From: Longimicrobiaceae bacterium
GTDB lineage: Bacteria > Gemmatimonadota > Gemmatimonadetes > Longimicrobiales > Longimicrobiaceae
Direction: 5' to 3'
Assembly: GCA_030146875.1 (NCBI GenBank)
Contig: JASLAX010000180.1
Location: forward strand, 1-50,588
DNA: 50,588 nucleotides
Part shown: piece by piece, positions 48,705 to 50,588 of the stretch
Position numbering within the stretch: the first letter of the stretch is position 1
How the letters are laid out: each line of letters begins with the position of its first letter
Made by a program: the position numbers and the translations under genes
The notes under the pieces: generated by a model
What the model saw: only the letters and a program-made list of their open reading frames with translations
Database searches by the model: none
What the model was told of the DNA's origin: nothing

Positions 48705-49317
48705 GGCGGATGGTGCGCAGGATGATCTGCAGCGACTCCACGTCGGGGAGGAGGAGGAAGTGGCCCTGCACCGGCTCGCTCTCGCCCTCCATGGAGAACT
48801 CCGTCTGGATGCAGAAGACGAAGTCGCGCTCGTGGCCGAAGTTGGTGTACGTGGTCGTGAGGACCGCGGCGGAGAGGTCGATGACCAGCGAGGGCACCGA
48901 GGGCAGCAGCATGAGCCCCATGAAGTCGGACAGGGCGTTCATGTAGGCCGCCGACAGGATGTTCCCCGCCTCCTTGATGGCCGACTGCTCCAGCTCGCCG
49001 AAGACGTGGCTGCTCCCCGCCGGACGGTGCAGCAGGATCTCGGAGAGCCGCATGGCCGACGAGCGCGGGAAGATGAGCAGCGTGCGCCCGGTCAGGTCGC
49101 CCAGCATGTGCATCAGCACCGCCGCCACCACCTCGTCGGGAGACGTGAGAAGGTCCGGCACGTCCTCGAGCCTCGCCACCTGCAGGCGGGGCACGTTGAT
49201 CATGATCCGGCTCTTCGTCATCTGCGACAGCGCGGTCGCCGCGTGGCCCGCCCCCATGTTCGACACCTCTCGTAGCGCGTCGAGCTGGACGGCCTGCAGG
49301 TCTCGGAGATCCAACAT
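48697..49317 (-). CDS. cheC: CheC-type CheY-P phosphatase
   Basis: 206 residues with two copies of the (D/S)xxxExxN-x22-P phosphatase motif: DALREVSN followed after 22 residues by Pro, and SAIKEAGN followed after 22 residues by Pro. Both active sites look intact. CheC dephosphorylates CheY-P and is stimulated by CheD, whose gene is also present. No cheY is in the window, so the phosphorylated target is CheB or an unlinked regulator. ATG 49317. Confidence 0.93.
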   Translation of the reverse strand: MLDLRDLQAVQLDALREVSNMGAGHAATALSQMTKSRIMINVPRLQVARLEDVPDLLTSPDEVVAAVLMHMLGDLTGRTLLIFPRSSAMRLSEILLHRPAGSSHVFGELEQSAIKEAGNILSAAYMNALSDFMGLMLLPSVPSLVIDLSAAVLTTTYTNFGHERDFVFCIQTEFSMEGESEPVQGHFLLLPDVESLQIILRTIRLA

Positions 49318-49358
49318 GTCGAAGGCTCGCGTTTCGGGTCTCGGGTCGGATCCCGCCG

Positions 49359-50588
49359 TCAGGCGGCGTGCTCGGCCGCGCGTCCGTCGCCGGCCACCAG
49401 CGAGCCGGCGTCCAGGATCAGCGCGGGGCGGCCGTCGGAGAGGATGGTGGCCCCGGAGAAGAGGCGGAGCGTCCCCGCCGTTCCGTCGAACGACTTCACC
49501 ACGATCTCCTGCTGGCCCAGCAGCCGGTCCACCTCGATCCCGAACCGCTGGTCCCCCACCTCCAGGATCACCGCCGGCCGCCGCCCGTTCGCGGGGGCGC
49601 CGCCGTCGTCCTGGCGCAGGATGCCGCGCAGCGTCAGCAGGGGGATCACCTCGTCGCGCAGCAGCGCCACGCTGCGCCCCTTCACGGTCCGCACGTCCCC
49701 CTCGGCAAGGTGCACGGTCTCGCCCACGTGGGTGAGGGGAAGGGCGTAGGTCTCGTCGCCCAGCTTCACCAGCAGCGCCCGCACGATCGCCAGGGTGAGC
49801 GGGAGCTGCAGGGTGAAGCTGGTCCCCCGCCCCGGCACGCTGGCGATGTCCAGCATCCCCCCCAGCGCGCGGATGCGGGTGGCCACCACGTCCAGCCCAA
49901 CCCCGCGCCCGGAGACGTCGGTCACCGTCTCGGCGGTGGAGAAGCCCGGGTGCGTCACCAGGCGGTCCACCTCCTCGGGCGTCATCGCCGCGGCCTCCTC
50001 GGCGCTCACCAGCCCCAGCGAGCGGGCCTTCGCCAGCACGCGGTCGCGCTGGATCCCGCGCCCGTCGTCCTCCACGCGGATGATCACGCGGGACCTCTCG
50101 CGGGCGGCGGTCAGCAGCAGCGTGCCCATGGCCGGCTTGCCGGCGGCGCGCCGCTCGGCGGGGGACTCGACGCCGTGGTCCAGCGCGTTGCGCAGCAGGT
50201 GAACCAGGGGGTCGCCGATCTCGTCGAGCATCGAGCGGTCCAGCTCGATCTCCTTCCCCTCGATCACGAAGTCCACCTGCTTCCCCAGCAGGCGGGCCGC
50301 GTCGCGCACCAGGCGCGGGAAGCGGTCGAAGACCTGCCACACCGGCGCCATGCGGGCGCGCATGATCTCGTCCTGCAGCTCGCCGATCAGGCGGGCGGCC
50401 TGGTCCACCGCCTCGGCCATCTCCGGCGGGGTCCCCCCGGCCAGGCGCCGCATGCGGTCGCGCACGATCACCAGCTCGCCCACCTGGTTCATCAGCGCGT
50501 CCAGCCGCCGCAGGTCCACCCGGATGTGCCGGCCGGCGCGGGCCGCCTCGCCGGGCGCGCCCGCGGCGCCCCCGGCGGCCGGGGCCGC
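49359..50588 (-). CDS. cheA: Chemotaxis histidine kinase CheA (partial, 5' end outside the window)
   Basis: The last ~410 residues of CheA. RHIRVDLRRLDALMNQVGELVIVRDRM begins the dimerisation domain, followed by the kinase domain with LLRNALDHGVESPAERRAAGKP (N box), VEDDGRGI (G1) and GRGVGLDVV (G2), and the C-terminal CheW-like regulatory domain (FTLQLPLTLAIVRALLVKLGDETYALPLTHV ... VEVGDQRFGIEVDRLLGQQEIVVKSF). The phosphotransfer (P1) domain must lie upstream of the window edge; an Ala/Pro/Gly-rich linker is just visible. First visible gene of the operon. Confidence 0.95.
   Translation of the reverse strand, partial: AAPAAGGAAGAPGEAARAGRHIRVDLRRLDALMNQVGELVIVRDRMRRLAGGTPPEMAEAVDQAARLIGELQDEIMRARMAPVWQVFDRFPRLVRDAARLLGKQVDFVIEGKEIELDRSMLDEIGDPLVHLLRNALDHGVESPAERRAAGKPAMGTLLLTAARERSRVIIRVEDDGRGIQRDRVLAKARSLGLVSAEEAAAMTPEEVDRLVTHPGFSTAETVTDVSGRGVGLDVVATRIRALGGMLDIASVPGRGTSFTLQLPLTLAIVRALLVKLGDETYALPLTHVGETVHLAEGDVRTVKGRSVALLRDEVIPLLTLRGILRQDDGGAPANGRRPAVILEVGDQRFGIEVDRLLGQQEIVVKSFDGTAGTLRLFSGATILSDGRPALILDAGSLVAGDGRAAEHAA

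Noticed and set aside
42981..48725. 1914-codon open frame on +
   Set aside because: Antisense shadow of the roadblock, DUF4388 and TPR genes; its apparent repeats mirror the TPR periodicity.
1..50588. CRISPR arrays, transposases, phage structural genes, rRNA
   Set aside because: I looked for regularly spaced repeats and hallmark motifs on both strands and saw none; the only sizeable direct repeat is the permease pair.

Overview
The window is high-GC bacterial chromosome. The gene content and style suggest a Gemmatimonadota (Longimicrobium-like) bacterium: strongly GC-biased third codon positions, ATGA/GTGA-coupled operons, a meso-DAP type MurE, an MglA/roadblock/DUF4388/TPR repertoire and TTGAC-type promoters. 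The taxonomic call is inference; the window contains no rRNA or taxonomic marker that I could compare.

Layout. (1) 1-1426: a sparse stretch with a small hypothetical gene (+) and a GNAT acetyltransferase (-). (2) 1680-20604 (-): a complete division and cell wall (dcw) operon, read in the order mraZ-rsmH-ftsL-ftsI-murE-murF-mraY-murD-ftsW-murG-murC-ftsQ-ftsA-ftsZ, followed by an M23 peptidase and hisA. It starts at a promoter overlapped by four 10-bp-spaced MraZ boxes and ends at a hairpin at 1613-1642. murB and ddl are absent from the cluster. (3) 20791-24349 (+): a diacylglycerol kinase-like lipid kinase divergent from mraZ, then a PAS histidine kinase with an unusual C-terminal helical domain. 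(4) 24518-29413: small and membrane proteins, a frameshifted serine hydrolase lipoprotein, and a GntR(YtrA-type)-ABC ATPase-permease operon with a palindromic operator.

(5) 29414-33660: an accessory island of visibly lower G+C next to a tRNA-Val(TAC) gene. It holds a lipoprotein/membrane protein pair, a fragment of a second copy of the ABC permease, and a divergent locus. One side of that locus encodes a protein with a ubiquitin-conjugating-enzyme (E2)-like C-terminal domain. The other side encodes an XRE regulator coupled to an ImmA/IrrE-type metallopeptidase. The shared promoter region carries two near-identical 15-bp repeats. This is the best candidate here for an undescribed defence or stress module.

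(6) 33748-50588 (-): a DUF3098-like membrane protein with a leaderless promoter, then a long operon. In transcription order it reads cheA (cut by the window edge), cheC, a 920-aa TPR protein, a DUF4388/PATAN protein, a TPR-roadblock fusion, two roadblock proteins, an MglA GTPase, a DnaA-like AAA+ ATPase lacking the DNA-binding domain, a DUF4388-TPR protein, cheR, cheD, cheB, two cheW, a TPR protein and a membrane-anchored MA-type peptidase. Nearly all junctions overlap. It looks like a chemosensory system wired to a polarity GTPase, with a DnaA paralogue as an unexpected component.
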